From Actinomycetota bacterium (GTDB lineage Bacteria > Actinomycetota > Acidimicrobiia > Acidimicrobiales > JAMCPL01), in contig JAMCPL010000012.1 in the NCBI GenBank assembly GCA_023379675.1, forward strand, positions 1 to 64,000: a stretch of DNA of 64,000 nt, read 5' to 3'. Of this stretch, positions 49,710 through 62,376 are shown in pieces. The number at the start of each line of letters is the position of its first letter. Position 1 is the stretch's first letter. Under the pieces are notes generated by a model, which saw only the letters and a list, made by a program, of their open reading frames with translations, ran no database searches and was not told where the DNA came from. The position numbers and the translations under genes are program-made.

Positions 49710-51548
49710 ATGTCCAATGATCTTGACCTGACGGCTACACCGGATGATTGGTACCGGAGGGCGGTATTCTATGAAATTTTGACGCGGGGCTATTTCGATT
49801 CAAACAATGACGGCATAGGCGATCTCCAGGGGCTGAAGTCGAAGCTGGAGTATTTAGGGTGGCTCGGTGTCGATTGCCTCTGGCTTTTGCCATTCTATCC
49901 TTCACCGATGCGTGATGGCGGGTATGACATCGCGGACTATATGTCCATACATCCCGAGCTTGGATCTGTCAACGATCTTGTCGAAGTCATTGATGATGCG
50001 CATTCCAGGGGTATTCGCGTCATAGCCGACCTGGTTATGAACCACACTTCGGATCAGCATCCATGGTTTGTCGAGTCCAGATCATCGCGGAATGGTCCAA
50101 AAGCCGATTGGTATGTATGGAGCGACGATGACAAACGATGGCCGGAAGCTCGTGTCATCTTTGTCGATTCGGAAACTTCCAACTGGACCTGGGACCCTGT
50201 GAGGGAGCAGTTCTACTGGCACCGGTTTTACTCGCACCAGCCTGACCTGAATTACGAGAACGAAGAGGTGGTGCAGGCCATGCTGGACGTGGTGCGGCAC
50301 TGGCTGGACATGGGGCTCGACGGGTTTCGCATGGATGCCGTCCCATACCTTTTTCAGGCGGATGGTACTACCGGAGAAAATTTGCCGGCGGTTCACGCTC
50401 TTCTACGTAGGGTCAGGAAGGTGGTTGACGGATACTCACCCAAGAGGGTTCTGCTTGCGGAGGCTAACCAGTGGCCTGCTGATCTCGTGGATTATTTTGG
50501 TCAGGGTGATGAGTGCGATATGTGTTTTCATTTCCCGCTGATGCCGCGCTTGTTCCTTGCAGTCAGGCGTGAGCAGCGTTTTCCCATTACGGAGATCATT
50601 GCGCAAACCCCCGAGTTGCCTGCTGGCTGCCAGTGGGCAATTTTCTTACGTAGCCATGATGAGCTCACGCTGGAGAAGGTGACAGAGGAAGAGAGAGACG
50701 AACTCGTATCCGAATATTCACGGGACCCACGCATGAGACGGCACCTCGGCATAGGCCGTCGCCTTGCTTCCATCCTGCAGAATGAGCACCAGTTGGCCGA
50801 ATTGCTCTGGGCGCTAATCTTCTCATTACCGGGCAGCCCGGTCATCTACTACGGGGACGAACTGATGATGGGGGACAACGTGTATCTGGGGGATCGAGAC
50901 TCTGTTCGTACGCCCATGCAATGGAGTCCCGATCGTAACGGCGGCTTTTCACGAGCTGATTTTGCCCAACTCTACCTTCCACCGGTTATGGATCCAGTCT
51001 ACGGGTATGAGGCTGTAAATGTGGAGTCAGCCAGGAGAAACTCCAGCTCCTTCCTGCACTGGATGAGGAGGATGATCCAGGTGCGTAAGCAGTACTCGGT
51101 ATTTGGTACGGGTACGCTGGATGTCATTAGTTGCGCCAATCCATCCGTGTTCGCATACGTCCGTGCTCCTGGAAGTCCTGCTGCTACCGCGGTGCCCGCC
51201 GGCAGCCCTACAAGTGGTGGGAGTGGAGTGCAGGATCAGGCGGGATGTGGCCCAGATGGTCCGGACACTTCGCAGGGTTCGGGTGACCCGGATCGACTAT
51301 CCGATGAATCGTACCAGCAAGCAAGGACTGTCGAGAATCCGGTGCTTTGCATACATAATCTGTCCCGTTTTGCGCAGCCTGTTGAGTTGGAACTGGCCAA
51401 GTACGCCGGCTGGATGCCTATCGAATTGTTGGGCAGGGTACCGTTTCCAGTGATTACCGAAGGAAGTTATCCGGTTACGCTTGGGTCCCACGGCTACTAC
51501 TGGCTGGAGTTGCTGGACTATCGAGAACAGCAAGGGCAGCAAGAGTAG
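49710..51548 (+). CDS. treS: Trehalose synthase/maltose alpha-D-glucosyltransferase
   Basis: 612 residues, GH13. TreS hallmarks: WYRRAVFYEILTRGYFDSNN, DLVMNHTSDQHPWF, the nucleophile in GLDGFRMDAVPYLF, the acid Glu in LLAEANQWP and the His-Asp of FLRSHDELTLEK. Interconverts maltose and trehalose. About 50 residues (roughly 486-535) between VFAYVRA and NPVLCIHNLSRF are Gly/Ser/Pro/Asp-rich and absent from usual TreS. The next gene is a maltokinase-like protein, the usual partner. Confidence 0.93.
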   Translation: MSNDLDLTATPDDWYRRAVFYEILTRGYFDSNNDGIGDLQGLKSKLEYLGWLGVDCLWLLPFYPSPMRDGGYDIADYMSIHPELGSVNDLVEVIDDAHSRGIRVIADLVMNHTSDQHPWFVESRSSRNGPKADWYVWSDDDKRWPEARVIFVDSETSNWTWDPVREQFYWHRFYSHQPDLNYENEEVVQAMLDVVRHWLDMGLDGFRMDAVPYLFQADGTTGENLPAVHALLRRVRKVVDGYSPKRVLLAEANQWPADLVDYFGQGDECDMCFHFPLMPRLFLAVRREQRFPITEIIAQTPELPAGCQWAIFLRSHDELTLEKVTEEERDELVSEYSRDPRMRRHLGIGRRLASILQNEHQLAELLWALIFSLPGSPVIYYGDELMMGDNVYLGDRDSVRTPMQWSPDRNGGFSRADFAQLYLPPVMDPVYGYEAVNVESARRNSSSFLHWMRRMIQVRKQYSVFGTGTLDVISCANPSVFAYVRAPGSPAATAVPAGSPTSGGSGVQDQAGCGPDGPDTSQGSGDPDRLSDESYQQARTVENPVLCIHNLSRFAQPVELELAKYAGWMPIELLGRVPFPVITEGSYPVTLGSHGYYWLELLDYREQQGQQE

Positions 51549-51765
51549 GCGCAATTGATCATGATGGACTGGACGACCGGCAAGGCATTATTGGCAACGG
51601 GGACCGGTAGCCCATGAATAGGGCGCTGTATATAGCGAACGATTGTACTCGAGGTGCGTGTGTGCTCCGAGGTGAGCAGTGTCGCCGGGTGGAGTTGTCG
51701 GGCTGTACCGGCGGGTGCAGGCGGCAGGGTGACGTTGCTGGTAGGATGGCAACGAGGTATATGAG

Positions 51766-53175
51766 ATGACCGGATCACGCGAGCGAGCCCTGGGTCCCAG
51801 CTTTGCGCAAGAAGCGGGTGAAAGCGCAGGCACGGTCACCTCGCTGCGGGAAATCGTTTACAAGGCGGTCTCCGGGCAGCAGGCTGCAGAGTACCGGCCA
51901 TCAGGAGAGTCGGAATCCGTTGGCCTCGGCACAGCGCAGGCGAACGGTGAGTTCGATGTCAACGATGTGCGGGCGCCGGAAAATCTGGAAATCTTGGATA
52001 CGGTCGTTCTGTTGCCAGGGAGGCCCGGCCTGCTGGATATCATGGTGCGGCATGGCGATACTCTCTATCACGTTGTGGTAGGGCTACGGGCACTTGCAGA
52101 CGAAGCCAGGTTCTTTGCCGACTGCGGTAATCCCGTACTGGGTCTTTATGAAGACAGTGAGGGGTTGGCGGTTGCGGTTGATGCATTGGAGGATCAGGAG
52201 ATGGTGACCAGCCTTTCCCGGTTCATTCTTGGTAGCTCGGGAATCAAACCTGCCAGGCGGTTGCCCCATGTACTTACCGGAACGATCCGGAAAGAGACTT
52301 CTGACGGAAATTCGGCGGTATATGTCATTGATGAGACTGTCATGTGCACCATCATCAGGAGCCTGACTGCGGGGAAAAATCCTGGAATCGACATGCTTCT
52401 TGCACTGGATGATGCTGGCTTCAACAACATGTTCGCTCCGATTGCCACATGGACGCGAGGGGGATATGATCTGGGGATCCTGCAGGAATACATGCCGGGG
52501 ACTTCAAGCGGTTGGGACGTCGCACTGACGTCGCTCCGGGACATGTGCTCTGCGCAGTGCGCGCCGCAGGATGCGGGGGCGGATTTTGCGCTGGAAGCAT
52601 ACAAGATCGGGGAAATGCTGGCTAGGATGCATCTTGCGTTGGACAAGGCCTATGGCCGTTACAGGATGGACATAGCGGCATTCCTGGACAGCATGGGCAG
52701 GTGGACGGTCCAGGGGACTTCTGATGGCGACCGGGCCGGCGCATACCAGTACATACAGTTGCTGAGTAAGGCCAGCGTGCCCTTTTACCAGGTAAGATTG
52801 CATGGCAGCTTTGACTTGAACAGTGTACGGCGGGGAGAGTATGGCTGGTATCTAGGGAGGGTCGTGGAAGGTGCGTCGGGCGGCGCCCCGCTGTTCTTCT
52901 CGCCTCTGTACGATCTCGCTACCCTTCTCACGTCGCTGCACGACGTTGCGCTGGCTGCGCTGGCCGAACGAGACCCATTGAGTGCAGGAGAAGTGGGCAG
53001 GCTGGTGGAAGCCTGGGAAGATCGTAATGGTAGAATATTGATCAAGGGATACCTGAACGTAGCTGGAATCGTGGGTATAGTGCCACCTCAGGAAGAGTAC
53101 TTTGATGCTTTGCTCCACCTGATGAAGCCTGCCGTCCTGCACGGCGGCCTCCCTGTAGCCTCACCTTCCTCCTAA
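51766..53175 (+). CDS. Maltokinase-like protein with degenerate active site
   Basis: 469 residues, placed and sized like the maltokinase Mak that follows treS in actinobacteria. The kinase-like C-lobe is recognisable (RMHLALDKAYG; PFYQVRLHGSFDL; FFSPLYDLATLLTSLHDVA). The catalytic loop, normally HGDxHLxQ, reads HGSFDLNSV near residue 346, so the catalytic Asp is Ser. The metal-binding DFEGEP segment is replaced by GRVVEGASGG. The N-terminal cap is shortened and preceded by a low-complexity stretch. I infer a pseudokinase or an altered activity; a true Mak may lie elsewhere. Confidence 0.6.
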   Translation: MTGSRERALGPSFAQEAGESAGTVTSLREIVYKAVSGQQAAEYRPSGESESVGLGTAQANGEFDVNDVRAPENLEILDTVVLLPGRPGLLDIMVRHGDTLYHVVVGLRALADEARFFADCGNPVLGLYEDSEGLAVAVDALEDQEMVTSLSRFILGSSGIKPARRLPHVLTGTIRKETSDGNSAVYVIDETVMCTIIRSLTAGKNPGIDMLLALDDAGFNNMFAPIATWTRGGYDLGILQEYMPGTSSGWDVALTSLRDMCSAQCAPQDAGADFALEAYKIGEMLARMHLALDKAYGRYRMDIAAFLDSMGRWTVQGTSDGDRAGAYQYIQLLSKASVPFYQVRLHGSFDLNSVRRGEYGWYLGRVVEGASGGAPLFFSPLYDLATLLTSLHDVALAALAERDPLSAGEVGRLVEAWEDRNGRILIKGYLNVAGIVGIVPPQEEYFDALLHLMKPAVLHGGLPVASPSS

Positions 53176-53356
53176 TGGCTTGTCCGGCGGCAAGATGACC
53201 CCCCGGCCGTCCCGATACACTCTCAGTCGCTACTTTGCACCTCTTTATGCCCTCCCCGGCAGCATGCGGGCTTACCTGCCGGTCCGATACCACCACCTAT
53301 GGTAGCGCGAGACCACGATACAAGTCGGCTGTTCTCGAAGCCTTTACAGAAAGGAT

Positions 53357-54448
53357 ATGATCATTCACATGATCAGCAAGCAAGGCAATGAATCTGCATT
53401 ACGGATAGGAGTACTCACGGGAGGTGGTGACTGCCCTGGATTGAATGCCGTGATACGTGCAGTAGTGATGACGGCAGTGTTGTCATATGGCGACTCTGTG
53501 GCCGGATTCCATGATGGCTGGAAGGGTGTGCTCGAGAGCAGGGCAACTGAGCTTCGCGTGGAAGACTGCCGTGATCTGCTCACGCAAGGTGGTACGATAC
53601 TTGGCACCTCGCGTACCAATCCATTTGCGATGGAGAATGGTATTGCCAAGGTGAAAGAAGGGCTGGACGCAGCGGGAGTGAACGCGCTTGTGGCTATAGG
53701 GGGTGACGATACCCTCGGTGTCGCTACCAAGCTGTACGAGTCGGGTATTCCTGTAGTTGGTGTACCGAAGACGATCGACAACGATCTGAGTGGCACAGAA
53801 CTTACTTTCGGTTTTGACACTGCCGTTCAGATCGCCACCGAAGCGATAGATCGGTTGAAGACGACCGCAGAGTCCCATCATCGCGTCATAGTATGCGAAG
53901 TCATGGGCAGGAGCGCAGGATGGATTGCGACTTACGCCGGTATTGCCGGTGGAGTGGCTGAGATTATTGTTCCTGAGAGACCCTTTGATGTTGACCAGGT
54001 GTGCCAGAGGATTGTGAAACGGCATACCAGCGGGCAATACTCGTCAATTATCGTAATAGGCGAGGGATCGACGCTTGTGCCGGGTCCTGATAGAGATGGG
54101 ATGGAGAGGGCCATGCAGGATATGGCCCGTGATGCGTTCGGGCATGCACGTCTGGGCGGGATAGGGTCCTGGCTCGCTACGGAAGTGGAGAAAAGAACAG
54201 GGTTCGAGGCAAGGGTTACCATCCTTGGGCATGTCCAGCGTGGGGGCACCCCGACTGCGTTTGACAGGGTGCTGGCCACTCGTTTCGGAGTTGCAGCGGT
54301 TAGAGCCATACACGGCGGTGCGGTTGGCAACATGGTTGCATTGCGATGCGGCCAAGTGGTTACACTGCCGCTGGAGGAAGGGACCAGAGAGACCAAGTTC
54401 CTTGACATGGAGCTCTACGACGGCGTGGCGCGAGCTCTTCTGGGCTAG
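53357..54448 (+). CDS. 6-phosphofructokinase, pyrophosphate-type signature
   Basis: 363 residues, PfkA family: RIGVLTGGGDCPGLNAVIRA, GTILGTSRTNP, and GGTPTAFDRVLATRFGVAAV. The phosphoryl-donor positions read GGDDT (about residue 115) and PKTIDND (about 137). The Asp and Lys there are those linked to pyrophosphate use in characterised members such as Amycolatopsis PPi-PFK, where ATP enzymes have Gly. The ATG at 53369 is an alternative start. Convergent with galT. Confidence 0.85.
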   Translation: MIIHMISKQGNESALRIGVLTGGGDCPGLNAVIRAVVMTAVLSYGDSVAGFHDGWKGVLESRATELRVEDCRDLLTQGGTILGTSRTNPFAMENGIAKVKEGLDAAGVNALVAIGGDDTLGVATKLYESGIPVVGVPKTIDNDLSGTELTFGFDTAVQIATEAIDRLKTTAESHHRVIVCEVMGRSAGWIATYAGIAGGVAEIIVPERPFDVDQVCQRIVKRHTSGQYSSIIVIGEGSTLVPGPDRDGMERAMQDMARDAFGHARLGGIGSWLATEVEKRTGFEARVTILGHVQRGGTPTAFDRVLATRFGVAAVRAIHGGAVGNMVALRCGQVVTLPLEEGTRETKFLDMELYDGVARALLG

Positions 54449-54506
54449 CTCGACGTACGGTTTGCTCATGGACGCGCTTGGCACGCATCGGCGAGCCCGA
54501 GCGTAC

Positions 54507-55487
54507 TTAGGCCGCGGCAGAGAGCCGGATAATATGCGTCGCGTCTTCGGGGGCGACAACATTGATCAGTACGCCGGTACCGAGTTCGAATCCGGCGACA
54601 GTGGTCAACTTGGGCAGGATATGTACATGCCAGTGAAAAGGATCTGGCGCCCTGTAGGGTGCTGAGTGGAAAACAATGTTGTACGACACGTCACCTATGT
54701 GCTCTCTTAGCTGGTGAAGCGCCATCCCTATGGCGGCGGCTACAGCGCTGGCATCTTGGGGAGTACTGCGGTGAAGATGTGGACTGTGCGTACGTGGGAT
54801 GACCAGCATCTCGAAGGGGGTTCCGCTCCAGAACGGGCATACCACGATAACGCGGTCGTCTGCATACACAAGCCTATGACCAGCGAGTACCTCTACGTCC
54901 ACAGTGGTGCATAGCACGCACCGTCCGGCGAAGCGTGCGAATCCAGCCTGCTCGTCAGCCAATTCCCTTGGTACAAACGGTATCGCCATCAGTTGCGCGT
55001 GAGGGTGTTCTATAGATGCGCCGGCTTCTCTCCCAGCGTTGACCAGTGCCTGGCTGTAGCGGATCCCTGGCGTCAAAGCGTGGTGCTCCATCCTGTCGTG
55101 TATGGCTGCCATTATGACCGAACTCTGTACGTTGTCAACAGAATCCCACCCCGATCTGTGGTCGGGAGAGAGAACCAGTACTTCGTGGATCCCGCCGGCA
55201 GTTGCCTGGGTGAACACAGGCCCTCTATGATCTACGACGAACGGGCCATCTCCTTCGAAGGCAGGATACCGGTTGGCTACGACCCTTACCAGCCATTTGC
55301 CGGACGTGCCGTATGTCTCCAGCGCAGGAGGCGTGGCATCCTCATTGCCGGGACAGAACGGGCAGGGTCGTGTCTGGTCGCTCTGTACCACTGGAATACG
55401 CGGGGCAAAACTGAACGGGCGGTTGATCCTTTTCGGATCAATCACCACCCACCTGCCTGTTAAAGGATCGAGCCTGAGCTCACCCAT
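54507..55487 (-). CDS. galT: Galactose-1-phosphate uridylyltransferase
   Basis: 326 residues, HIT superfamily. The nucleophilic His motif is GASIEHPHAQLMA, with zinc-type Cys pair PCPFCPGNE and the second histidine cluster FHWHVHILP. It exchanges UMP between UDP-glucose and galactose-1-phosphate in the Leloir pathway. Some HPHAQ-type family members are ADP-glucose phosphorylases, so the sugar is not certain. galK and galE are not adjacent. Confidence 0.87.
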   Translation of the reverse strand: MGELRLDPLTGRWVVIDPKRINRPFSFAPRIPVVQSDQTRPCPFCPGNEDATPPALETYGTSGKWLVRVVANRYPAFEGDGPFVVDHRGPVFTQATAGGIHEVLVLSPDHRSGWDSVDNVQSSVIMAAIHDRMEHHALTPGIRYSQALVNAGREAGASIEHPHAQLMAIPFVPRELADEQAGFARFAGRCVLCTTVDVEVLAGHRLVYADDRVIVVCPFWSGTPFEMLVIPRTHSPHLHRSTPQDASAVAAAIGMALHQLREHIGDVSYNIVFHSAPYRAPDPFHWHVHILPKLTTVAGFELGTGVLINVVAPEDATHIIRLSAAA

Positions 55488-55753
55488 GGTGTCGGTCTCC
55501 TGTATCGCTCATGTATCCGTGCTTAGATGGATACAATCTTCATTTTATCCCTATTCAATATAGCTTAGTATGGCAGGCAAGTGGCCGGTGGGTGATGAGC
55601 AGCAATTCTTCCTGGTATTCCGATGGTCTCCCCCGGCAGGATTGCGAAACCGTATAATGGTGTGATACAACAGGATAGGCGACACGGGCGGTCGTAGGTG
55701 GTGGATGCCTCCTGCGTGGATTGCCGTGACAGTTCGTGGCAGAGTATGGTTCT

Positions 55754-56290
55754 ATGCCTAAACAGCCGACCGGACCGGTGTTCAGCACGATTCTTGTATT
55801 GCACATACTCTGTTTCGTAGTCAGTTTTGTATCCATAGCAACAAGCGGAATCGCAGCCGCTCGAGCGCGTAGGCGCTTCTACGCCGAGGGGACCGAGGGG
55901 GCCGAGGGGGCCGAGTGGGTCCGAAAGTATTTTTCACCAGGCACCAACTGGGGTCCTCGCTATATCTATGGCATGCCGGTGTTTGGAACGCTGCTGATCG
56001 TGACGAGCAACGGGTACTATTCATTCGGAGACGTATTTGTCATAGTGGGGATGGCAATGTGGGTGATCGCGGTGGTTGGCATTGAAGCCGTGCTCTTGCC
56101 GGTCGAGAAGAAGCTACAGCGAGAGATGGCGTCACACTGGGCGGACTCGCTGCCGGTGCTCATAGGTGGTAGCGATACAGCTCAAGAATCATTGGAACTG
56201 GACAGAACGGCGAGGAGAGTAAGCATAACTGCCTTGATCCTGGATGCGGTGCTGATTGGCACTGCAGTAGTGATGACAGCCAAACCGTAA
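55754..56290 (+). CDS. DUF2269-like integral membrane protein
   Basis: About 178 residues from ATG 55754 (MPKQPTGPVFSTILVLHILC). Four membrane helices: ILVLHILCFVVSFVSIATSG, PVFGTLLIVTSNGYY, VFVIVGMAMWVIAVVGIEAV and the C-terminal ITALILDAVLIGTAVVMTA. The VLHIL start and helix pattern resemble DUF2269. A small TEGAEGAEW repeat (9-bp units) sits in the first loop. The frame opens at a GTG six codons earlier. Function unknown. Confidence 0.7.
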   Translation: MPKQPTGPVFSTILVLHILCFVVSFVSIATSGIAAARARRRFYAEGTEGAEGAEWVRKYFSPGTNWGPRYIYGMPVFGTLLIVTSNGYYSFGDVFVIVGMAMWVIAVVGIEAVLLPVEKKLQREMASHWADSLPVLIGGSDTAQESLELDRTARRVSITALILDAVLIGTAVVMTAKP

Positions 56291-56449
56291 GCAGTTGTCG
56301 TGTGTGGTCCACCCGTGGGTGATGCAGGCTGGTGCTCTGGGTCAGCAGATCGACTTGGTGACCCGGTTGCTTGGACTCCAGGGAACTGGTTTCCACCGAC
56401 CGGAAGCTTCTGCCAACTCGACGGCGCGACAGCATCTATACTTGACTAC

Positions 56450-57577
56450 GTGATCTCCTATCTTGACCACGCAGCCACGAGTCCGATGAGACGTGAAGCC
56501 ATAGAGGCTATGATGCCCTATATCACCACCTACTACGGCAATCCGTCCGGCTCCCACTCTGTATCCCGGCAGGCCCGAGATGCCGTGGAAGACGCCAGGG
56601 ATCGCATGGCGAAACATCTAGGGTGCCTGCCCTCCGAAGTGGTCTTTACCAGCGGGGGTACTGAAGCCGACAACTTGGCCGTGATGGGGGTACACAAGGC
56701 CAGGGGAGGTAGGGTACTTTGCAGTGCGTTCGAGCATCGTGGAGTTCTGGCACCATGCAGCGACATAGGCGCTACGCTTGCCAGGGTCAACCACAGCGGT
56801 ATGGTGGACCTCGATTACCTGGAGTCACTGCTCGATGCGGAAGTATCGCTGCTGTCGGTGATGCTGGTCAACAATGAAGTGGGCACCATACAGCCCATTA
56901 GCACTATCGCTCGAATAATGCAGTCTCGCTCGCCGCAAGCGGTATTGCATACAGATGCCGTTCAGGCGGCATCGTGGATGGACCTCTCGGAAGATGTCCG
57001 CGATGCTGCGTTGATATCTGTGAGTGCACACAAAGTGGGAGGCCCAAAGGGCGTTGGCGTGCTGGTGATAAGAGAAGGAACTCCCTACAGCCCACTGTTG
57101 CGTGGTGGAAGTCACGAGAACTCCAGAAGACCCGGTACGCACAATGTGGCAGGTATAGTTGGGATGGCGGCAGCTTTTGACGCGGCGGCCAAGGTGAGAG
57201 ACGAGGAGAGGGAACGCGTGTCTAAGCTGAGAGACCACTTTGCAGATTTACTCCGTGGCAGTATGGAGATCATGGAGGAGACTGCTGCCGACCGGTCCAG
57301 GAAGGCCCCTGGTACGTTAAGCGTGATCTTTGATGGGGTGGATCAGCAGGAACTGCTCTTATTGATCGATGAGGGCGGCGTGTGTGCATCGGGCGGCTCC
57401 GCCTGCTCAAGTGGTGCGATCCAGCCCAGTCACGTTCTACTTGCCATGGGATATTCTCACCAGGAAGCACGCGGAGCTGTCCGTTTTTCCCTGGGGCATA
57501 CAACCACTTTGGAAGAGATAGAGTTAGCCGCAGAGGTTGTCATATCGTCTGTCGAGCAGCTGAGGAAGGCGTCATAG
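56450..57577 (+). CDS. iscS: Cysteine desulfurase (IscS/NifS-like)
   Basis: 375 residues from GTG 56450 (ISYLDHAATSPMRREAIEAM). PLP-dependent: TSGGTEADNLAVMGVH, the PLP lysine in SVSAHKVGGPKGVG, and the active-site Cys in GSACSSGAIQPSHVLLAMG. The open frame begins at 56300, but those 50 residues are unlike the family. Located directly before mnmA, which needs persulfide sulfur, so tRNA thiolation is a likely role beside Fe-S assembly. Confidence 0.92.
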   Translation: MISYLDHAATSPMRREAIEAMMPYITTYYGNPSGSHSVSRQARDAVEDARDRMAKHLGCLPSEVVFTSGGTEADNLAVMGVHKARGGRVLCSAFEHRGVLAPCSDIGATLARVNHSGMVDLDYLESLLDAEVSLLSVMLVNNEVGTIQPISTIARIMQSRSPQAVLHTDAVQAASWMDLSEDVRDAALISVSAHKVGGPKGVGVLVIREGTPYSPLLRGGSHENSRRPGTHNVAGIVGMAAAFDAAAKVRDEERERVSKLRDHFADLLRGSMEIMEETAADRSRKAPGTLSVIFDGVDQQELLLLIDEGGVCASGGSACSSGAIQPSHVLLAMGYSHQEARGAVRFSLGHTTTLEEIELAAEVVISSVEQLRKAS

Positions 57578-57774
57578 TGCCCGTTAGGCAGATGAGCGTT
57601 GCTGCCCTGCCGTTATCGCAACTGTATCGTAGGCATGGAAGGTCTGATATGGTGCAGAGACGCGTTGGCTCGGAGACCTAGTGCGGCTTGGATGCGCTGG
57701 CCGCTATTTTCTGCATGCTGAAGGTCGTCGGCTTTGCAGCCCTTGTCACCCTACATGGTGAATAGGTGGCATCC

Positions 57775-61433
<3,659 letters not shown>

Positions 61434-61444
61434 GGGTTCTAGGG

Positions 61445-61858
61445 TCAGGCAGTGATCTCCTGCAAGCGCTTGGCAACCTCTTCTGTAGTGGCATCTGGAG
61501 GGGCAGCTTGCAACGCCATCAGCTTAGCCATGTCGCCCTCCACTTTTATCTTGCCGGCCATGAATGCCTGCATGCCTGCCTGTGCGTTGGCTTCGATCAG
61601 TATCGCCTTGGCAGTTCCATAGTCAAGAGTGATTTTGAGCTGGGAATCATCCAGGTGGCCGAGATCGACATCCACTCCGGTGCCTGTCGTGTCGAGATGA
61701 GCCTCGATGGTCCCGTTCTCCTTGAATGGCACTTCAGTGATGACCAGGTTTGCTTTTACCTCGACCGGCCTTGCGCCGGTTCCCTGGCCTTCATATTCGG
61801 CCCTTATCTTCCTGGCTGCATCAATCCACTCGTCGCTCAGGAACTGGTATTCTGCCAT
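61445..61858 (-). CDS. SCP2 sterol/lipid-binding domain protein
   Basis: 137 residues, a single SCP2 domain: FLSDEWIDAARKIRAEYEGQ, ITLDYGTAKAILIEANAQAG and MQAFMAGKIKVEGDMAKLMA. Binds lipids or acyl-CoA in a hydrophobic tunnel. Stand-alone copies are common in lipid-degrading actinobacteria. Convergent with ligA, divergent from gatC, with a palindrome in its upstream region. Confidence 0.88.
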   Translation of the reverse strand: MAEYQFLSDEWIDAARKIRAEYEGQGTGARPVEVKANLVITEVPFKENGTIEAHLDTTGTGVDVDLGHLDDSQLKITLDYGTAKAILIEANAQAGMQAFMAGKIKVEGDMAKLMALQAAPPDATTEEVAKRLQEITA

Positions 61859-61913
61859 GTCTCCGTATTCCTCCTCTGTTTTGGGTCTCCCTGGACCGCG
61901 TATTTCCTTGACA

Positions 61914-61939
61914 GCTTCTTGACTAGACAGTCAAGAAGC
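61914..61939. promoter_or_regulatory. Palindromic operator-like site upstream of the SCP2 gene
   Basis: GCTTCTTGACT (61914-61924), four bases, then the exact reverse complement (61929-61939). The inner TTGACT-N4-AGTCAA resembles TetR-family operators. It lies 56 bases upstream of the SCP2 ATG and about 110 before gatC, in a divergent promoter region, which favours an operator over a terminator. Confidence 0.55.
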
Positions 61940-62046
61940 CTTTGTAATGATACATCACCTGTTTCGATGCGTCACACCAAAGGACAGGATAGTACGTCCG
62001 AGGCGCTGGATGCATATTGCCGGCGTACTGCTAGAGTAGGAGTCTA

Positions 62047-62376
62047 ATGGATAAGGATGACTTGGCAGATACCCCAGGAAACCGGATCAGCCGCGAGCAA
62101 GTGGCTCATATTGCTCGCTTGGCGCGGCTGGATCTAAGCGATGAGGAACTGGATATATATACCGACCAGCTCTGCGCCGTGCTGGATCATGCCGCGCAGG
62201 TGTCTTCTATCGATACCTCGTCGGTATCTGCGGCATCGAATCCACTGTCCGCTGCCAATGTGGTACGGGAGGACCGGCCAGCGGCTTGCATAGACCGTGA
62301 TGAAGTGTTGTCCATGGCGCCGGAGGCTGAGGATGGAATGTTCAAAGTTCCGAGGATCATGGAGGACGAGCCATGA
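62047..62376 (+). CDS. gatC: Asp/Glu-tRNA amidotransferase subunit C
   Basis: 109 residues: ISREQVAHIARLARLDLSDE, then a Leu-rich helix and the C-terminal VVREDRPAACIDRDEVLSMA, as in GatC. Wraps GatA and GatB. The stop overlaps the gatA start as ATGA. Confidence 0.93.
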   Translation: MDKDDLADTPGNRISREQVAHIARLARLDLSDEELDIYTDQLCAVLDHAAQVSSIDTSSVSAASNPLSAANVVREDRPAACIDRDEVLSMAPEAEDGMFKVPRIMEDEP

